A stretch of DNA of 64,000 nucleotides from Gammaproteobacteria bacterium (GTDB lineage: Bacteria; Pseudomonadota; Gammaproteobacteria; Pseudomonadales; Cellvibrionaceae). The notes beneath the pieces were generated by a model. The model searched no databases and had not been told where the DNA came from. It worked only from the letters and a program-made list of their open reading frames with translations. The position numbers were made by a program, and so were the translations under genes. The first letter of the stretch is position 1. The number at the start of each line of letters is the position of its first letter. This document shows, piece after piece, positions 35,801-45,231 of this stretch. The stretch lies in assembly GCA_004172865.1 (NCBI GenBank), contig SEBV01000012.1:62001-126000 (forward strand). The letters are read 5' to 3'.

Positions 35801-36308
35801 CACCGCGTACGGCGTACTCACCATGCTCATAAACTGTATCGACACTGTGATAGCCCGCTTTTTCAAAATTGCGGCGCATTGCATCTATATTAATTTTTTG
35901 GCCAACTTCGACGACCAAGCTGTTGCCGATTAGATAATCGCTCGGCATTAATCGTTGTAACAAAGAGGTAACAGGTACAACTAAAATACCTTGTTGGGTT
36001 TGCGGCAACTGATACAGCGTTTTTAAACGGTCGGAAATAATATCCTGATGCGGAGAAATCGTATCGTAGGGCAGGGTTTCCCAATCAGCGAGATGCAAGA
36101 TATTAAAATCCTGGCGCTGATTAAAAAACGCCAGCTCGCTTTCTAACCGCAAAGCGGCGCTGGTATCTGCGGTAATAACAAGACTAAAGCCTTTAGTTTC
36201 GTAAGCGCCATTGAGTATTGCGAGTGCCTGGGCACTACCGTGCAATTGCCCCCAGTTTTGTTTATTGCCGGGTCGGGTTGAAACTGGGGGTTTACTAATA
36301 GATGCCAT
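32847..36308 (-). CDS. mfd: Transcription-repair coupling factor Mfd
   Basis: 1153 residues. The N-terminal part is UvrB-like (GSAQALAILNGAYETKGFSLVITAD ... LADWETLPYDTISPHQD). The CarD-like RNA polymerase-interacting domain reads GSPVVHIDHGVGRYRGLETI. The RecG-like translocase has Walker A CGDVGFGKTEVA, motif II LLIIDEEHRFG and QLRGRVGRSHHQAYAYLL. A C-terminal D7 domain follows. Mfd removes RNA polymerase stalled at lesions and recruits UvrA. Length and all motors are intact. Confidence 0.97.
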   Translation of the reverse strand: MASISKPPVSTRPGNKQNWGQLHGSAQALAILNGAYETKGFSLVITADTSAALRLESELAFFNQRQDFNILHLADWETLPYDTISPHQDIISDRLKTLYQLPQTQQGILVVPVTSLLQRLMPSDYLIGNSLVVEVGQKINIDAMRRNFEKAGYHSVDTVYEHGEYAVRGALLDIFPMGSEQPYRLDLFDDEIETLRTFDPETQLTIEQVNSIQLLPAKEFPLDKIGINRFKQHWLEKFDVDHKACPIFQDISAGISPAGIEYYLPLFFDSCSTLFDYLPDNTQVYGLGDIEKAAENFWLELLRRYESRRVDPQRPILAPKEIFIAIDELFGYLKNYSRTFVHSNVVEEKVGSTNFSTHIPPSLPIRSQAENPLAAIQAFIIEYSANEKQGRILFCADSAGRRESLLELLSRIRITPAVVETWADFVNGKEKIAITTAPLEQGLLLDEPAIAFITETQLFGERVQQTRRRKQSQDNSDLIVKNLTELKIGSPVVHIDHGVGRYRGLETITIDDQTNEFLTLEYADETKLYVPVTNLHLISRYSGTDEELAPLHKLGNETWQKAKRKAAEQIRDTAAELLEVYARRAARKGFAFADPKEAYLNFASSFPFEETPDQQRAIEAVIADMLSPKPMDRLVCGDVGFGKTEVAMRAAFVASHGGKQVAILAPTTLLAQQHYESLKDRFAEWPITIEVLSRFRTTKEVNEVKPRIAEGKIDIIVGTHALLSPDIKYKNLGLLIIDEEHRFGVRQKEQLKSLRAEIDILTLTATPIPRTLNMSMSGIRDLSIIATPPARRLSVKTFVRTHDNNIIKEAILREILRGGQVYYLHNEVSTIEKTARDLQELVPEARIVIGHGQMRERDLERVMSDFYHKRFNVMVCTTIIETGIDIPNANTIVIHRADKFGLAQLHQLRGRVGRSHHQAYAYLLTPDKRSMTGDAVKRLEAISAAEDLGAGFTLATYDMEIRGTGELLGDEQSGQIQTIGFSLYMEMLDRAVKAIRKGKIPDPTNEFDGMVDVNLRIPALIPADYLPDVHSRLVMYKRLANAETDEALRELQVEMIDRFGLLPEQTKNLVRVTQIKLKAQTIGINKLEASARSGVIEFSGDTRVEPLTIVKMVQAAPHAYKLEGANKLKFSLPMETPEQRLQQVTGLLDKLMP

Positions 36309-36644
36309 CGTAAAACGCTTTTAATCCGGTGATTTTCAAGGCGATCATTGTACCTGCGCAGGTTGAAAAAGTGGGTTTTGCCAAGTGTTTTTTTGTATCG
36401 AATTGCGTGCGCTTCGACACCGACAATTCCCGTTCATTTTTTATTGAAATTGGACAAAGAATTGCTTGGCAATTTAGGTTTTTAAGAACAGAGCGTAAAA
36501 GGTTTATTTTTCAGGTTAAAAGCTGAGCATCAGACGATGTTTTGTTCATTTACGCCAAGCGTGGGTATTTGGCCGATTTCATTGCTACAATGGATTCATA
36601 TACTTGGCGTAAGCGCCAGTCTTTGGTTAAGTAAGGGGAAGAAT
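36309..36644. promoter_or_regulatory. Divergent mfd / sthA intergenic region with 12-bp palindrome
   Basis: 336 bases between the divergent start codons. The ORF track runs the sthA frame through most of it, but that leader has no family match. The perfect palindrome ACCTGCGCAGGT lies at 36352-36363, about 45 bases before the mfd ATG, and could be a regulator site. No clear -35/-10 pair was fixed. Confidence 0.35.
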
Positions 36645-38042
36645 GTGGCAGATTACATGTATGACGTACTGGTAATTGGATCGGGCCCTGCAGGCGAAAG
36701 TTCTGCAATAGCAGCGGCAAAAGCGGGTAAGCGTGTTGGCGTAATTGAAAATAGAAGTGTAGTGGGCGGAAGTTGTGCCCATAAAGGTACGATCCCCTCC
36801 AAATCCTTACGCCATGTTGTTCGACAAATCATCAGCTTTAAATCAGATAGTCTCTTCCGTGAAATTGGCGATAGCCGCCGTTTAACCTTCCCTCGCGTTC
36901 TGCAGTCCGCTGCCCGAGTTATTCCCAAGCAAGTGGAATTGCACACCAATTTTTACGTGCGAAATCGCGTTGATGTATTAATAGGCCAGGCGTCTTTTAT
37001 TGATGCACATACCCTAAGCCTTGTGCTGCAAGATGGCGCAAAAGAAAAGTTTACGGCGAAAGATATTATTATCGCCACAGGTTCGCGCCCTTATCGTCCT
37101 GACGATATTGATTTCAATCAAGAACGTCTTTACGACAGCGATACGATTCTGGATATGCAGCATTCTCCACGTCACATCATTATTTACGGTGCCGGTGTTA
37201 TCGGTTGTGAATACGCCTCGATTTTTTCCGGTTTGGGAATGCGTGTCGATTTAATCAACAACCGCGATCGTCTCTTATCATTTCTGGACGACGAAATTTC
37301 TGACGCATTGAGTTATCACTTACGCGATAGCGGCGTGACCGTTCGCCACAGCGAAGAATATGAAAAGATTGAGTCGAATGAACACAGTGTTATTTTGCAT
37401 TTGAAATCCGGTAAGCGACTAAAAGCTGACGCAATTTTGTGGTGTAACGGCCGCAGCGGTAATACTGATCAATTGAATTTGGAGGCGATTGGTTTGACGG
37501 CAGACCATCGTGGAAATTTAGCCGTAGATGAATGTTATCGCACTACCGTTGAAAACGTTTATGCGGTGGGTGACGTTATTGGTTGGCCAAGTCTCGCGAG
37601 TGCGTCTTATGGTCAAGGTCGCGCAGTTTCCGGCGGAATTTTAGGCGATGCTTGCGTGCAAGTGTCTGACGTTCCCACCGGTATTTATACCTTGCCGGAA
37701 ATCAGCTCCGTTGGAAAAACTGAAACAGAATTAACCCAAGCGCGAATTCCTTACGAAGTAGGGCGCGCGCTCTTTAAAAATACTGCTCGCGGGCAAATTT
37801 CCGGCGAAAATGTCGGCATGTTGAAGCTGTTATTCAATGTGGATACGCTTGAGGTGTTGGGAGTTCATTGCTTTGGAGCGGAAGCGGCGGAAATTGTTCA
37901 CATCGGCCAGGCAATTATGCGTCAAACCGGAGCTGGCAATACGATTCAATACTTCCTGAGCACGACTTTTAACTATCCCACCATGGCAGAAGCCTATCGT
38001 GTTGCAGCATTGGATGGTATGAATCGCGTGAGCCGTCGCTAG
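36645..38042 (+). CDS. sthA: Soluble (Si-specific) NAD(P)+ transhydrogenase SthA
   Basis: 465 residues from GTG 36645, with AGGGGA six bases upstream; E. coli SthA has 466. The ORF track start (36537) adds 36 unrelated residues. It is a flavoprotein disulfide reductase-like enzyme with FAD motif [14 protein letters not shown] and the region [16 protein letters not shown], in which Thr replaces the second redox Cys, as in SthA. The NAD motif is [15 protein letters not shown], and the C-terminal dimer domain has [16 protein letters not shown]. It balances NADPH and NADH pools in the cytosol. Confidence 0.93.
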   Translation: MADYMYDVLVIGSGPAGESSAIAAAKAGKRVGVIENRSVVGGSCAHKGTIPSKSLRHVVRQIISFKSDSLFREIGDSRRLTFPRVLQSAARVIPKQVELHTNFYVRNRVDVLIGQASFIDAHTLSLVLQDGAKEKFTAKDIIIATGSRPYRPDDIDFNQERLYDSDTILDMQHSPRHIIIYGAGVIGCEYASIFSGLGMRVDLINNRDRLLSFLDDEISDALSYHLRDSGVTVRHSEEYEKIESNEHSVILHLKSGKRLKADAILWCNGRSGNTDQLNLEAIGLTADHRGNLAVDECYRTTVENVYAVGDVIGWPSLASASYGQGRAVSGGILGDACVQVSDVPTGIYTLPEISSVGKTETELTQARIPYEVGRALFKNTARGQISGENVGMLKLLFNVDTLEVLGVHCFGAEAAEIVHIGQAIMRQTGAGNTIQYFLSTTFNYPTMAEAYRVAALDGMNRVSRR

Positions 38043-38061
38043 GTAAAAAATCAAGTCGAAT

Positions 38062-38095
38062 AAAAAAAGGCGCATTTTAAATGCGCCTTTTTTTT
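38062..38095 (+). terminator. Rho-independent terminator of sthA (bidirectional)
   Basis: AAAAAAAGGCGCAT and ATGCGCCTTTTTTTT form a perfect 14-base stem with a TTTAA loop and a T-run, between sthA and the convergent small gene. Confidence 0.92.
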
Positions 38096-38118
38096 GTTGT
38101 TGATATTGGTATTAAGAT

Positions 38119-38505
38119 TCATTGCGGTTGTGATTTTTTGAGTTTTAAATCATCTTCAGACATTTCGTCAGTTGTCTCAAGAATAATGTCTTTGCTTTCG
38201 TGAATTTTCGGTTTAATCACGCTGTGAATTACATGATCATTTTCAAAATAAACAATAAATTCTGCGTACTCCCAATTTGAAATTGGTGGTTTTCCTTTTG
38301 CGGGATTTTCTTTTTGCGGCTCGCCAAATTGGCTTTTAACTTGGGCTTTCGTTGCGCCTGTCGAGGGTCTTGCCAGCTGCTGCGATTCAGGTGTTTGTGA
38401 GCCAACGGGGACTTTGATCGTCTCAGCATTTGCAGATACATTGCTCATCAATAAAATGCTAAAAATTCCACATAAAAACTTATATTTCATCGCAACACTC
38501 AACAT
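38119..38505 (-). CDS. Small secreted protein with SmpA/OmlA (BamE)-like region
   Basis: 128 residues with a signal peptide (to about ...MSNVSANAE). The middle reads GATKAQVKSQFGEPQKENPAKGKPPISNWEYAEFIVYFENDHVIHSVI, which has the (x)MTKxxVxxxxGxP ... W.Y....V.F.ndkV pattern of the BamE/SmpA fold. A charged tail follows. No lipobox is present, so it should be free in the periplasm. The ATG at 38505 overlaps the stop of the PilZ gene as TAATG, so the two are coupled; an ATG at 38490 is an alternative. The function is unknown. Confidence 0.72.
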   Translation of the reverse strand: MLSVAMKYKFLCGIFSILLMSNVSANAETIKVPVGSQTPESQQLARPSTGATKAQVKSQFGEPQKENPAKGKPPISNWEYAEFIVYFENDHVIHSVIKPKIHESKDIILETTDEMSEDDLKLKKSQPQ

Positions 38506-39074
38506 TAATTATTTTCTTGCAGTCTGCGTTTTTCCGCCATCTGCGCACGCATAATTTGCTGTCCGATCAATTGTTGTTGCAAGTCGGAAATGCGATGAAA
38601 TTTTGCCGCAATTTGAAACTCTCCGGTGTTGCTTGGTTCACAGCGGATGATTTTGGCAAATAATATCAAGCCTGCATTACTCGGTAAAAATACAATGCGC
38701 AAACCAATGTAAGAGCCAGCATTAATTGAATTTGTACTGCCGAATGCAATACCGCCTTCGCTGAGATTGACCTGCCGAAGTGTTTTGGAAGGTGGACTTG
38801 GTTTTTGGTCGGCCATCAACTCCTGCCCAAGCAACTCAATTTTACGGTTCAGGTTGTGCAAATATTCGGCAAGTGGGCGACTCAATTCTTTAATCTGAAA
38901 TAAGAATTGCGCATTGTCGGCGTCAATTTTTTTAAGTTCGCTGTAGAGTTTTAGAGAATTGGCGTTACTAAATAAGGATTCCGGTTGGGATTTATTCGCA
39001 GTGAGTTCATCAATTGGCTTGAATTCGAGAGCAATTGTTTCATCAATGCGGAAATAGCTTCGGCGTTCTGACAT
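38505..39074 (-). CDS. PilZ domain-containing protein
   Basis: 189 residues from ATG 39074; the track start at 39113 adds 13 residues. The N-terminus MSERRSYFRIDETIALEF carries the RxxxR c-di-GMP motif, and the second motif lies after a helical insert of about 85 residues, in QVNLSEGGIAFGS (N-x-S-x-x-G). Both halves of the binding site are intact, so it should bind c-di-GMP. The long helical stretch between the two halves is unusual for a minimal PilZ domain. It is divergent from lolC across 140 bases. Confidence 0.82.
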   Translation of the reverse strand: MSERRSYFRIDETIALEFKPIDELTANKSQPESLFSNANSLKLYSELKKIDADNAQFLFQIKELSRPLAEYLHNLNRKIELLGQELMADQKPSPPSKTLRQVNLSEGGIAFGSTNSINAGSYIGLRIVFLPSNAGLILFAKIIRCEPSNTGEFQIAAKFHRISDLQQQLIGQQIMRAQMAEKRRLQENN

Positions 39075-39214
39075 GGGCGAATCTCTTGAGTTATTGCAAT
39101 AAACATAGCACACGGCTGAAATTTATCCTGAAAAATAGCGCGGGTTGTTATTTTAGTGCCGCGAACCTAAGGCGATTGGGGCATTCCTTTACATCCGCCT
39201 ACTTACTAGGTTTA

Positions 39215-40462
39215 ATGCGCCCCATGATGAAAAATATCCCTCTTTATATAGGCTTGCGTTATACGCGTGCCAAACGTCGCAACCAATTTATTTCCTTTAT
39301 TAGTGCGTTTTCACTGATCGGTATGGCATTGGGCGTTATGTCGCTCATAGTCGTGCTGTCGGTTATGAACGGGCTGGATCGCGAAATGAAACAGCGGCTG
39401 CTTAGTGTTATCCCCCACGGCTACATAACTCGTGATCCTTCTTTATCCAATTGGCAAGAAGTGGCGGAACAGGTCAAGCAGCACCCGAAAGTCTTAGGTG
39501 CGGCGCCTTTTATTGCCAGCGAAGCACTATTAACTTACTCCGATGGTGTTCAAGGCATTCAACTTGAAGGCATATTGCCTGAAGAAGAAACTAAAATTTC
39601 TGTGATTGATAAGCACATGCTGGTAGGCACTCTTGAAGACTTAAGGCCTGGTGAGTTTGGTGTGGTGATGGGCAGCATGATGGCCCGTCAATTAGGTTTG
39701 GCATTAGGCGATAAAGTCGTCATAACATCACCGGATATCAACATAACGCCAGCGGGAGTTTATCTACGCAAAAAAAGTTTTACTTTGGTCGGCGTATTTG
39801 AAGTCGGTGCGCAAGTTGATTTGGAATTAGCGATTATTCATTTAGCCGACGCACAAAAGTTTTTCCGAGTTCAAGGCGCGCAGGGGCTTCATGTAAAAGT
39901 GAATGATTTATATCAAGCCGGCAATGTGATGAGCGATCTAGCCGCAAAATTTGGCAGTGACTATAAAGTCAAAGATTGGAGCCAAACTCAGGGGAGTTTA
40001 TTTCAATCGGTAAAAATGGAAAAAATTGTTACTGGAACTTTGCTGAATATTTTAATTTTTATCGCGGTATTTAATATAGTGTCCAGCCTTGTGTTAATGG
40101 TTGCAGACAAACGTTCTGACATCGCAGTACTACGAACGCTCGGTTTAACAGCAAAACAAGTGATGGGGATTTTTATCGTGCAAGGCAGTGCAGTTGGCTT
40201 TGTGGGAACACTGATTGGTGTGATTGCAGGCTGCATATTAACTTTACTACTCAATCCAATTATGGGTTTGCTCGAAACATTATTTGGTTTTCATTTTTTC
40301 GATCCCGAAACATTTTATATTAGCGGTTTGCCAAACCAATTGATGTGGCAAGATCTTGTGACCATCACATTGACCGCCCTCATTTTAAGTTTTCTAGCCA
40401 CTCTTTATCCGGCCTATCGCGCCAGTAAAATTGAGCCTGCTGAGGCATTACGTTATGAATAA
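39215..40462 (+). CDS. lolC: Lipoprotein-releasing ABC transporter permease LolC
   Basis: About 415 residues: one N-terminal membrane helix ([26 protein letters not shown]), a periplasmic MacB-like core and three C-terminal helices (FxxExxxGxK-type region near [22 protein letters not shown]). With LolD and LolE it extracts lipoproteins from the inner membrane and hands them to LolA. ATG 39215 has AGG four bases upstream; 39224 and 39227 are alternatives. The track start (39035) runs into the PilZ gene region. It overlaps lolD by eight bases. Confidence 0.92.
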   Translation: MRPMMKNIPLYIGLRYTRAKRRNQFISFISAFSLIGMALGVMSLIVVLSVMNGLDREMKQRLLSVIPHGYITRDPSLSNWQEVAEQVKQHPKVLGAAPFIASEALLTYSDGVQGIQLEGILPEEETKISVIDKHMLVGTLEDLRPGEFGVVMGSMMARQLGLALGDKVVITSPDINITPAGVYLRKKSFTLVGVFEVGAQVDLELAIIHLADAQKFFRVQGAQGLHVKVNDLYQAGNVMSDLAAKFGSDYKVKDWSQTQGSLFQSVKMEKIVTGTLLNILIFIAVFNIVSSLVLMVADKRSDIAVLRTLGLTAKQVMGIFIVQGSAVGFVGTLIGVIAGCILTLLLNPIMGLLETLFGFHFFDPETFYISGLPNQLMWQDLVTITLTALILSFLATLYPAYRASKIEPAEALRYE

Positions 40463-41165
40463 TTCTGCTCCTGTTGTGTCCGTAACTGCATCAACAACTT
40501 CTGTGCTGGCGTGTGTGAACGTTAGCAAACATTATGGCGAAGGCGCGTTGGCGGTGAGCGTTTTACGCGGTATCAATATAAATATTTTTTCGGGTGAACG
40601 CGTTGCAATTGTGGGTGCTTCAGGTTCTGGTAAATCAACGTTATTAAATATTTTGGGCGGATTGGACGTGCCGGATACCGGTGAGGTTTCCGTTGCCGGC
40701 GAAGTCTTATCTAAAATGACTGCAGACGAACGCGGATTTTTGCGCAATCGCAGTCTAGGGTTTGTTTATCAATTTCATCACCTATTACCGGAATTTACTG
40801 CGCTTGAAAATGTATGCATGCCGTTGTTAATCGGTAAACAAAAAATGGCGCAGGCAAAAGAAAAATCAGTTGCTATGTTAGCGCGCGTTGGTCTTGGCCA
40901 TCGCTTGGAACATAAGCCATCTGAGCTTTCTGGCGGTGAGCGTCAGCGTGTTGCAATTGCTCGCGCATTGGTGACTTCGCCTGCATGTGTATTGATGGAT
41001 GAGCCAACCGGTAATTTGGATACGCATTCTGCCGATAGTATTCAAGCGCTTATGCTCGAATTAAATCAATCCATTGGCACTAGTTTTATAGTGGTCACTC
41101 ACGATTTGCGCCTTGCTGCAAAAATGGACAGAACGCTGACATTGTCTGACGGCGTTCTCGTATGA
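40455..41165 (+). CDS. lolD: Lipoprotein-releasing ABC transporter ATP-binding protein LolD
   Basis: 236 residues from ATG 40455, which overlaps the lolC stop (ATGAATAA). Motifs are Walker [10 protein letters not shown], LolD signature [27 protein letters not shown] signature [15 protein letters not shown], Walker [13 protein letters not shown] and the switch histidine in VVTHD. It supplies the ATP hydrolysis for LolCE. It overlaps lolE by four bases (ATGA). Confidence 0.96.
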   Translation: MNNSAPVVSVTASTTSVLACVNVSKHYGEGALAVSVLRGININIFSGERVAIVGASGSGKSTLLNILGGLDVPDTGEVSVAGEVLSKMTADERGFLRNRSLGFVYQFHHLLPEFTALENVCMPLLIGKQKMAQAKEKSVAMLARVGLGHRLEHKPSELSGGERQRVAIARALVTSPACVLMDEPTGNLDTHSADSIQALMLELNQSIGTSFIVVTHDLRLAAKMDRTLTLSDGVLV

Positions 41166-42415
41166 TTTTTTTCAATAATATGTTTACAAAATTTACGTTT
41201 TTAGTGGGCTCGCGCTACGGCATTTCACGTAAACACAGTCAGCTCGTTTCTTTTATTTCGCGCTTATCAACAGCTGGTTTAGTTATTGGCGTTGCCTTGC
41301 TGATTGTTGTTATGTCGGTGATGAATGGATTTGATCGTGAGTTGCGTGAACGTATTTTAGGAATTATGCCGCAAGCAACCATTTATCATCGTGAAGGAAT
41401 TGATGATTACGCCACTTTGATTCAACAGCTTAAATATGATCCCCGTGTTTTGGAGGCTGCGCCTTTTGTACAAATTCAGGGATTATTTTCCTATCAAAAA
41501 CATGTGGCGCCAGTAAATTTATTTGGTGTTGACCCGGAACAAGAAAAAAAATTAAGCACGCTTGAAGAATATCTTTTGCCGGGCACTTTTTCAAAACTAG
41601 TCCAAAATCCACAAGGCGTTATTATCGGCCAAGGTATTGCCGACAAACTTCATTTAACTGTCGGCGATAAAATTACACTAATAATTCCGAGTCGCATGGA
41701 TGGCGGAGCGGCGTCAGGAATATTAACGTTGGATGTAATTGCGACATTAAACAGTAATACTAATGTGGATCAATCATTAGCACTAATGAATTTAACCTCT
41801 GCCTCACAAGCTTCGGAATTTCCTGGCAGGGTGAGTGGAGTTCGTTTAAAGGTTAATGATTTATTTGAAGCACCTTCTATCGTTATGAGCGCAGTGAACC
41901 AGTTGCCTGCGGGTTATTTTGGTACGAGTTGGGTGCAGACTCACGGTACGATTTACGATGCTATTCATATGTCCAAAAATTTGGTGTCATTACTTTTATT
42001 TCTAATTATAGGAATCGCTGCGTTTAATTTGGTATCGACCTTAATTATGGTGGTTGTTGATAAGCAAGGTGACATAGCAATATTGCGAACGCTTGGTGCA
42101 TCCAGTAAAGAAATCATCGGGATTTTTATGGTGCAGGGCGGTTTGATCGGTTTAATCGGCACGACGATTGGAGCAGTTTTTGGTGTGCTTTTATCCTGGG
42201 TGATTACCGATTTAATTTCAGGTTTCGAAAAACTATTTGGAATTCAATTTCTGCATTCAGATGTTTATCCAATTAGTTATTTGCCCTCTAACTTATATTG
42301 GTCTGATGTTGCGCAAGTTGTCGCTACGTCATTATTTATTTGTTTTTTTGCGGCGCTTTATCCCGCGTGGCGAGCAAGTCGTGTACAGCCAGCGGATGCT
42401 TTGCGTTATGAATAA
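41162..42415 (+). CDS. lolE: Lipoprotein-releasing ABC transporter permease LolE
   Basis: 417 residues, parallel to Lol[36 protein letters not shown] at the start, a periplasmic core, and three C-terminal helices ending [21 protein letters not shown]. The position after lolD and the [11 protein letters not shown] segment favour LolE. lolC, lolD and lolE overlap and form one translational unit. Confidence 0.92.
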   Translation: MIFFNNMFTKFTFLVGSRYGISRKHSQLVSFISRLSTAGLVIGVALLIVVMSVMNGFDRELRERILGIMPQATIYHREGIDDYATLIQQLKYDPRVLEAAPFVQIQGLFSYQKHVAPVNLFGVDPEQEKKLSTLEEYLLPGTFSKLVQNPQGVIIGQGIADKLHLTVGDKITLIIPSRMDGGAASGILTLDVIATLNSNTNVDQSLALMNLTSASQASEFPGRVSGVRLKVNDLFEAPSIVMSAVNQLPAGYFGTSWVQTHGTIYDAIHMSKNLVSLLLFLIIGIAAFNLVSTLIMVVVDKQGDIAILRTLGASSKEIIGIFMVQGGLIGLIGTTIGAVFGVLLSWVITDLISGFEKLFGIQFLHSDVYPISYLPSNLYWSDVAQVVATSLFICFFAALYPAWRASRVQPADALRYE

Positions 42416-42418
42416 ATT

Positions 42419-42946
42419 CTAATTATTTTTTAGTGCGCGATGCTTTTGTCGTGCATGCCATTTACGTTTTACATTCAATCGCCAAATAAAATTTGAGGCG
42501 AAATAAGCGATAGTTGCACAGCTCGTCGCGCCCAAAATTGATCCTATCAAATACGGCTTCCAGACGACTTCAAATTCGTGATAAAGCCACGCCCAAGAAA
42601 ACTCCAATCCTGTCACCGGGTCCACTTGTAATATGAAGCGGCCTAAATGATAAAACGCGTACATGATCAATGGAATTGTGAGCGGATTTCCAATCCATAC
42701 TACTGCAATAGTAAGTGGTAAATTGCTGCGTGAAATAAGTGCTGCGATTGCAGCAGCTGGAGTATGGATAGGAATTGGGGGAAGCAACCCAATAAGCACT
42801 CCCCAGAAGAAAGCTTTAGAAACTGATTTGCGGTTTAAATGAAATAGATTTGGGTCGTGGAGAAATTCACCGAGAAATCGTAATGACTTGCTGCTCTTAA
42901 TGGTTTCAGCGGCCGGCATAAATTTTTTAATTGAAAAACGTGACAT
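42419..42946 (-). CDS. DUF2062 domain-containing membrane protein
   Basis: 175 residues with the DUF2062 pattern LFHLNRKSVSKAFFWGVLIGLLPPIPIHTPAAAIAALISRSNLPLTIAVVWIGNPLT and two to three membrane helices. The function is unknown. It is convergent with lolE, only three bases apart, and the same neighbour is common in pseudomonads. Confidence 0.88.
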   Translation of the reverse strand: MSRFSIKKFMPAAETIKSSKSLRFLGEFLHDPNLFHLNRKSVSKAFFWGVLIGLLPPIPIHTPAAAIAALISRSNLPLTIAVVWIGNPLTIPLIMYAFYHLGRFILQVDPVTGLEFSWAWLYHEFEVVWKPYLIGSILGATSCATIAYFASNFIWRLNVKRKWHARQKHRALKNN

Positions 42947-43092
42947 GCGAAAACCATTATTTCTAAAGAGGCGGCATTATGCCCGAACTTCCGGCACCCA
43001 CCAATTGCTCATCAAGTTGGTTATTTGAGCCAGCTAATAATTATCTTTAAACGTTTAACTCAATTTTATTGAGATTAATTATCAATTGATTT

Positions 43093-43815
43093 TTATTCTA
43101 CATTGCCAGAGTGTAATCCGCATTCTTTTTTAGTCGCCTCTTCCCACCACCAACGACCAGCGCGTTCGTGCTCATTTGGGCCAACAGGACGCGTGCAAGG
43201 CTCGCAACCAATCGAGATGTAACCTTTATCGTGCAATTCATTGTAAGGCGCTTCGCACATGCGAATGTAATCCCACACTTCTTTCGACGACCAATTCGCT
43301 AGCGGATTAAATTTTGTGAGCGAACTGTTCGGGCGAGCAAAAATTTTATCGTCTTGAATGACGGGAATTTCTGCACGAGTAGGGCTTTGATCTTTGCGTT
43401 GGCCAGTAATCCACGCATCTACTTCACTGAGTTTTCTGCGTAAAGGCTCTATTTTGCGTATTCCACAGCATTCTTTATGATCGTCTTCATAAAAGCTGAA
43501 TAGGCCTTTTTCCGTAACTAATTGTCGAATCGCATCGCCATTAGGAGAAATAACATCAATTTTTATTCCGTAATGTTTACGAACTTTTTCAATAAATCGA
43601 TAGGTTTCGGGATGCAATCTTCCGGTGTCCAAACAAAACACTGAAATATCAGAGCGATAATTTTTCGCAATTTCAATCAATGCAACATCTTCAGCACCGC
43701 TAAAAGAAATTGCGATGTTCTCAAATTGCGACAGCGCATATTTGATAATTTTTTGTGGTGATTCGCTGCGAAGTTTTTCTTCAATATCAATTAGAGAAAT
43801 CAATGAGTCGTTCAT
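43093..43815 (-). CDS. cysH: Assimilatory adenylylsulfate (APS) reductase, CysH family
   Basis: 240 residues: the nucleotide loop [15 protein letters not shown] and [16 protein letters not shown]. The four iron-sulfur cysteines are in [13 protein letters not shown] and [11 protein letters not shown], and the catalytic Cys lies in the C-terminal ECGLH. The CC...CxxC cluster motif marks the 4Fe-4S enzyme that uses APS rather than the cluster-free PAPS reductase. It reduces activated sulfate to sulfite with thioredoxin. It diverges from the nuo operon. Confidence 0.93.
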   Translation of the reverse strand: MNDSLISLIDIEEKLRSESPQKIIKYALSQFENIAISFSGAEDVALIEIAKNYRSDISVFCLDTGRLHPETYRFIEKVRKHYGIKIDVISPNGDAIRQLVTEKGLFSFYEDDHKECCGIRKIEPLRRKLSEVDAWITGQRKDQSPTRAEIPVIQDDKIFARPNSSLTKFNPLANWSSKEVWDYIRMCEAPYNELHDKGYISIGCEPCTRPVGPNEHERAGRWWWEEATKKECGLHSGNVE

Positions 43816-44078
43816 AAGAGCAATTCTGTTGGCAAAAACCTAAGCAGATAAGAATAACAGAGCTAGAATAAAAACACTTCGGGCTTTTATTTTAAATTTT
43901 AGTGAAAATTTTTAACTGAAACTTACACAAATAACTCGAATATAGAGGAATAACAATTTGTCGTTATTCATCATCTTTGATATATTACCCCACGATTTTG
44001 CTGGGTATGTTGCTGTCAGGTTACTTTTTATACCGATTGCACATTTTGTTTTCTTCTCTTGTCCTTAGGGTGATTCGA
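43816..44078. promoter_or_regulatory. Divergent cysH / nuo operon upstream region
   Basis: About 260 AT-rich bases between cysH and the likely nuoA start. The nuo promoter must lie here or just upstream of base 43977, depending on the true nuoA start. I could not assign a convincing -35/-10 pair or an Fnr/ArcA site by eye. Confidence 0.35.
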
Positions 44079-44516
44079 TTGCCATTATCCCCGGAAAACA
44101 CTACTGAATTTTGGTCAATTGCAGCCTATATAGGCGGAGTGATTTTCCTTCTCGCATTTATGTTAGGTATCCCATGGTTGCTCGGTGGTCGCGCCTGGGG
44201 TAGAGCCAAGAATGATCCTTTCGAGTCTGGCGTTGTTTCCCAAGGTGGTGCCCGTCTGCGACTCTCAGCCAAATTCTATTTGGTTGCCATGCTGTTTGTT
44301 ATTTTCGATGTTGAAGCCCTTTATCTATATGCCTGGTCCGTTTCAGTTCGCGAAAGCGGCTGGATAGGTTTTGCTGAGGCTGTTTTGTTTATTGCTATCC
44401 TGTTGGCCGGTTTGTTCTATTTGATTCGTATTGGTGGTTTGGATTGGGCACCTGCGCAACGCCGTCGTCGAGCTGAGCGTATTCAAGCCGCACTCAACCG
44501 TCAGCAGAATAATTGA
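44079..44516 (+). CDS. nuoA: NADH-quinone oxidoreductase subunit A
   Basis: A membrane subunit of complex I with three helices and the family motif [51 protein letters not shown]. coli NuoA has 147 residues. TTG 44079 with AGGG eight bases upstream gives 145 ([12 protein letters not shown]...). GTG 44070, ATG 44007 and TTG 43977 are in frame and would add up to 34 residues with an extra hydrophobic stretch that the family lacks. It is first in the nuo operon and followed by nuoB after 10 bases. Confidence 0.88.
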   Translation: MPLSPENTTEFWSIAAYIGGVIFLLAFMLGIPWLLGGRAWGRAKNDPFESGVVSQGGARLRLSAKFYLVAMLFVIFDVEALYLYAWSVSVRESGWIGFAEAVLFIAILLAGLFYLIRIGGLDWAPAQRRRRAERIQAALNRQQNN

Positions 44517-44526
44517 GGTTTTATCA

Positions 44527-45201
44527 ATGAAGTACACGCTCACTCGCGCTAATCCCGATGGTGCCCAAGGCGCCTATCCAATGCAGACGCAAACGACTGT
44601 TGCTGATCCGCTTGAAGATGAAGTTCATAAAAGCGTGTTTATGGGTCGCCTCGAAGATATGATCCATGCTGGCGTTAACTGGGGCCGCGCAAATTCTTTG
44701 TGGCCGTACAACTTCGGTTTGTCATGCTGTTATGTAGAAATGGCGACTGCGTTTACTTCTCCTCATGACCTTGCGCGGTTCGGTGCTGAAGTTATTCGTG
44801 CATCGCCTCGTCAAGCTGACTTAATTGTAATTGCTGGTACCTGCTTTATTAAGATGGCTCCGGTTGTACAGCGCCTTTATGAGCAAATGCTGGAACCCAA
44901 GTGGGTTATCTCCATGGGCGCCTGCGCAAACTCTGGCGGTATGTACGATATTTATTCAGTGGTGCAGGGGGTAGACAAGTTTCTCCCCGTTGATGTTTAT
45001 ATTCCAGGTTGTCCGCCGCGTCCTGAAGCTTTCTTGCAAGCCTTGACCCTACTGCAAGATTCCATAGGAAAAGAGCGTCGTCCTCTTTCATGGACCGTTG
45101 GTGAGCAGGGTGTGTATCGCGCAGAAATGCAACCTGAGCGTGACCGCAAACAGGCTGAGCGAATTGCAGTAGTAAATCTGCGTTCACCTGATGAAGTTTA
45201 A
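44527..45201 (+). CDS. nuoB: NADH-quinone oxidoreductase subunit B
   Basis: 224 residues. The cluster N2 ligands are visible in [26 protein letters not shown] and [16 protein letters not shown]. NuoB passes electrons from the peripheral arm to ubiquinone. ATG 44527 has GAGG eight bases upstream; the track start (44431) lies inside nuoA. Confidence 0.96.
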   Translation: MKYTLTRANPDGAQGAYPMQTQTTVADPLEDEVHKSVFMGRLEDMIHAGVNWGRANSLWPYNFGLSCCYVEMATAFTSPHDLARFGAEVIRASPRQADLIVIAGTCFIKMAPVVQRLYEQMLEPKWVISMGACANSGGMYDIYSVVQGVDKFLPVDVYIPGCPPRPEAFLQALTLLQDSIGKERRPLSWTVGEQGVYRAEMQPERDRKQAERIAVVNLRSPDEV

Positions 45202-45231
45202 TTTTAAAAATTAGCCTAAGCGACCGTAATA

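Noticed and set aside
32847-36308. Many short plus-strand ORFs within mfd (for example 34900..35181)
   Set aside because: All are antisense to a continuous, fully motif-bearing mfd gene and none has its own start signals.
36537-36644. Longer N-terminus of SthA from ATG 36537
   Set aside because: The 36 extra residues have no place before the FAD motif in this family, and GTG 36645 has a good ribosome binding site and gives the family length.
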